Shown: piece after piece, positions 61,191-64,000 of the stretch | Position numbering within the stretch: the stretch's first letter is position 1 | Layout: each line of letters begins with the position of its first letter | Source of the DNA: Takifugu bimaculatus | Taxonomy: Eukaryota; Chordata; Actinopteri; Tetraodontiformes; Tetraodontidae | DNA: 64,000 nucleotides | Direction: 5' to 3' | NCBI GenBank assembly: GCA_004026145.2 | Contig: CP034984.1 | Span: 1,920,946 to 1,984,945 of the forward strand | Made by a program: the position numbers and the translations under genes | Notes under the pieces: generated by a model | Databases searched by the model: none | What the model saw: only the letters and a program-made list of their open reading frames with translations | Told to the model about the DNA's origin: nothing

Positions 61191-61220
61191 CTAATGATGC
61201 TAATGATGCTAATGATGCTA
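61191..61220. repeat. (CTAATGATG)3 tandem repeat
   Basis: Three perfect copies of a 9-base unit plus CTA. Each copy carries a TAATGA homeodomain-type core. Confidence 0.93.
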
Positions 61221-62559
61221 CCACCCTGAGAGTGTACTGTAACCAGAGTGAGGTGGATGAGGAGAGACAATGATGTGAGCGTGGCAGAAGACAAAGGGAG
61301 AAGGAGGATTTATCGCTAATTTACGACACACATTAGAAAACGGGCAGCGACTTCAGTGTCGGGCACCTAAAGCAGGACCTTGCTTTGGGCTGAGTTATCG
61401 CTTCAGCCAAACAAATTTTACTGGCCCCCAAAATAGATGCCACAAATCTCTGGGTTGCGTTTACTTTGCAAGAATTTCCCGGCGTGCACTTGCATGAGAT
61501 ACGGCTCTGTCACCTTCCAGGTACGTGGAGACGTTCATCAACTCTGAGAGTGCAGCCGCTTCCCTGAGTGCTTTATTTCTTCTTCAGTCTTCTTGTCCCC
61601 TCTTCTACAGCTACGTTACCCATTAACGTGTCACCTGTGCACATTTCCTAGTCAGCCACAACATTAAACCCTCTCAGAAGGGAGGTAAAAGCCGGGTTCA
61701 GTCGTTTGTTGCGGATGCTACTTTGGTGCTTAACATCCATCCAAAACCGTCACGGCAACACTTCCAACACGGAGCCCAGGAACGCTGGTCCTCCATAACA
61801 AACCTGCTGTGATTCAAGTTCATTATTTTGGCCTCCAGACTCCCCAGACACCACCTCAATTTGGCTTTAACGAGCCACCGTGCAGTCATGAGCAGCGTCT
61901 CTGCTAAGAGGACAATTAAGAGCAACATTTTAGGTGGTTTTAGGAACTACGGAGGTGAACTGTGGTGGTGAAGCATGTTGTTAAGAGCAGGGGGAGGAAC
62001 GCGGAGCCCAGGCGGGGGCCGACGCGTTGCTCTGAAGCTGCAGGAGCTCGGTGTCGACGCGGCAGGAGGCCACTCGTGTCAGCCCACATCTCACTGAGCA
62101 AATCCCAGGTGAGCCCGAAGCACCAACCTTCTGCTAGCCTGTATTTCCACACCTTCACCCCCCCCCCCCTTCCCCACCCGCCGCAGCTATGACACTTCTC
62201 TGTGAGGAATCGCTGTGTTGTCACGAGCCGGAGACTTTCGGGCCAGCGCGTGAGGACGGGGTCACGGCTTGTGACTGGAAGTGGTAGGAGAGGATTAGCG
62301 GCCCTGCGGAGGGAGAGCGCGGCATCCCCGCAGCAGCGCGCCAGCTGGTCAGCAGGCCGGCGAGCCCGGCTCCATCTGCCCGTCATCTGCTCGACCCGCT
62401 GAGAGTCCCGATAAATCTCCCCACCTCCCACCGTTCCCAGAGATTATGTCATCCCGCCGCGTCCTTCCGTGCTGCGTTTTTTGATGGAAGTCATCATGAA
62501 AGTATCACGTGTCTGTCCGCTACCAGAACATCCAGAAGACAAGAATAGCAGTTTTAAAG

Positions 62560-62740
62560 GCAAACCGTCTTAAACATAAACTTCTAGAAGCTTATTTCAC
62601 CCTCAAAAAAGCAAATAATATTCCGATTTTGAATGCAGCAGGAGTGAATGATGCCAGCAGCCCATATATAATATCACATAATCGTATATATCAAGGTTTT
62701 CCAAGAGGTTAATTGGGAATTTCATTTCTCCGTCGTTGAG
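62560..62740. promoter_or_regulatory. Candidate conserved non-coding element
   Basis: AT-rich block within GC-rich surroundings, with CCCATATATAATATCAC, ATAATCGTATATATC and GAGGTTAATTGGGAATTTC. A 67-codon + strand frame spans it (62509-62712) but has no recognisable domain, so a regulatory element is the simpler reading. Confidence 0.35.
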
Positions 62741-63601
62741 GAGCAACCGCCCCGCCCCAAATAACCCATCTGCATCTCCACCGTGAGGTTCCCGACAGGA
62801 GTTTTCAGAGCACAAACGCCACCTTTGTAAATTCACGAGCGCCTCTGTTGGGATCCGAGCGGCGCGGTGCTTTCACAGCATTCTATTCCGCGCGCTCGTT
62901 TCGGAGCTCTTTGCAGACTTCCCAAGAAGTGTTATTTCCCCAGCCTTCAGTCGGCCCAGTTCTGTCAGCGCTGCTGCTCCCAGGCTCATCGGCACCAGTC
63001 AGGTGCAGAAAACAATAGATTTGATTCTCATTTCTCCGTCACAGCAACAGCAACAGCGCTGCCTCCCTTGTTTTTACTGTCGAGGAGCGTCGAGAACCAG
63101 GGTTCCCTGTCAGGAACTGTTGTTCCTCCCTCCTTTTGCTCCTCTGCCTCAGTCACACTAATAAAAGCCGAGGATGAGAGTCAGCGGGCGCGGAAAAGCC
63201 CGGGAGAATCAGCGGGAATCCGTCACGAGAGGGTGAAACTACGACAGAGCTGATGAACCGATTTACTCGCAGATTCGTGGAGGGAAGACGGTTCTGCCCC
63301 CCCCTCAGCCCCCCCCAGCCCCCCCATCCCATTGACAATAACAGATGTCCAAATCGTGTCCTCCTCAAAGTTTAGAACCGCCGCGGCCATCTTAGCAGCG
63401 AGCCAATCGCGTTAGATGGGCTGCCAGCGTGATTGGCAGGAAGTTGGCCGTGCTGCTCGGCCGCGAGTGTTATCGGCTTTGAGAAGAAGATGAAGATGTT
63501 GGCTCCGGTTTGACTGGAACGCCAGAGAAGAAGACCGGGATACCGGGAGGCGGTAAAATGAACACAATCAGGAGCAGAATTCAAAGGCCTGGGCAGATTT
63601 T

Positions 63602-63603
<2 letters not shown>

Positions 63604-63685
<82 letters not shown>
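63604..63685. repeat. (CT)n microsatellite
   Basis: About 40 CT units with one CCT interruption near 63668. Confidence 0.97.
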
Positions 63686-64000
63686 ATTGTATTGTAAACC
63701 TTCATTGGGGGGGTTATGGGCTGGTATAATTTCACACTGATTTCCAGGCTGACTGGATCAACAGCTGCTGCCCAAAGCCTCAGCTAAACCGGAGGGTCCT
63801 GCAGAATCCTCTGGATCTGCGTCAGGTTCCAGGTTCCATCAGTGCTGTTGCAGAGACGCGCAGGCGTGATGACATAAATACCTAATCTCGGGTTTATTTC
63901 AGCTTGTTTCATCCTGCGGTTCAGCGCTATCCGCTCACAACTTTGTCAGTCGTCTCAGCCGCTGACGCAATATTTATGAGACTATTTGCAATTTTCCTGA

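Larger units (their letters stand above)
55626..64000. other. Intergenic DNA, fourth part
   Basis: No supported gene. Homopolymer runs lie at 55740-55760 (C21), 57678-57694 (G17) and 59603-59620 (C18). A degraded interspersed repeat occupies about 57735-57945, a 9-base tandem repeat 61191-61220 and a CT array 63604-63685. AT-rich unique islands at 58130-58300 and 62560-62740 may be regulatory. Confidence 0.75.

Overview
This window is teleost-type nuclear genomic DNA. GT-AG introns, long (CA)n and (CT)n microsatellites, many poly(C)/poly(G) runs and a decayed pogo-like DNA transposon rule out a prokaryote, virus or organelle. One protein-coding gene can be supported: a quaking-family (QKI) STAR RNA-binding protein gene on the + strand. 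Seven coding exons (exons 2-8) lie at 3315-3457, 10529-10645, 14565-14708, 25235-25322, 26615-26914, 28737-28811 and 29950-29966. Exon 1 lies upstream of the window. The spliced reading frame is open across every junction with consistent phases, giving 294 residues including the codon split with exon 1. With a 47-residue exon 1, as in vertebrate QKI, the protein is 341 residues, the length of QKI-5, and it ends in the QKI-5 nuclear tail. The alanine-rich stretch and the Gln-Gly-Pro-Arg region in exon 6 suggest the fish qki2/qkib-type paralogue, but the exact paralogue is not settled here.

Layout: 1-3314 is intron 1. From 3315 to 29966 the gene alternates short exons with introns of 1.1-10.5 kb. 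Intron 2 holds the transposon remnant (7438-8358). Intron 4 holds an AT-rich island that looks like a conserved non-coding element. Introns 6 and 7 hold signs of alternative 3' processing. From 29967 to about 35250 is a long 3' UTR with several poly(A) signals and several ACTAAY motifs, the core of the site QKI itself binds. From about 35250 to 64000 I see no convincing exon: it is a gene desert dense in microsatellites, polypyrimidine tracts and homopolymer G/C runs, broken by AT-rich unique islands that may be cis-regulatory. This fits the large desert known downstream of vertebrate QKI.

The most interesting signals concern how the quaking transcript is processed. Exon 6 can be extended in frame by exactly 141 bases (47 codons) to a second good splice donor. 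Its acceptor is a tandem pair 24 bases apart. The QKI-5-specific last exons have weak acceptors preceded by branch-point-like TCTAAC/ACTAAT sites that resemble quaking response elements. I could not find the QKI-6 or QKI-7 tails. All family identifications come from reading translations against remembered quaking sequences; no database search was run.
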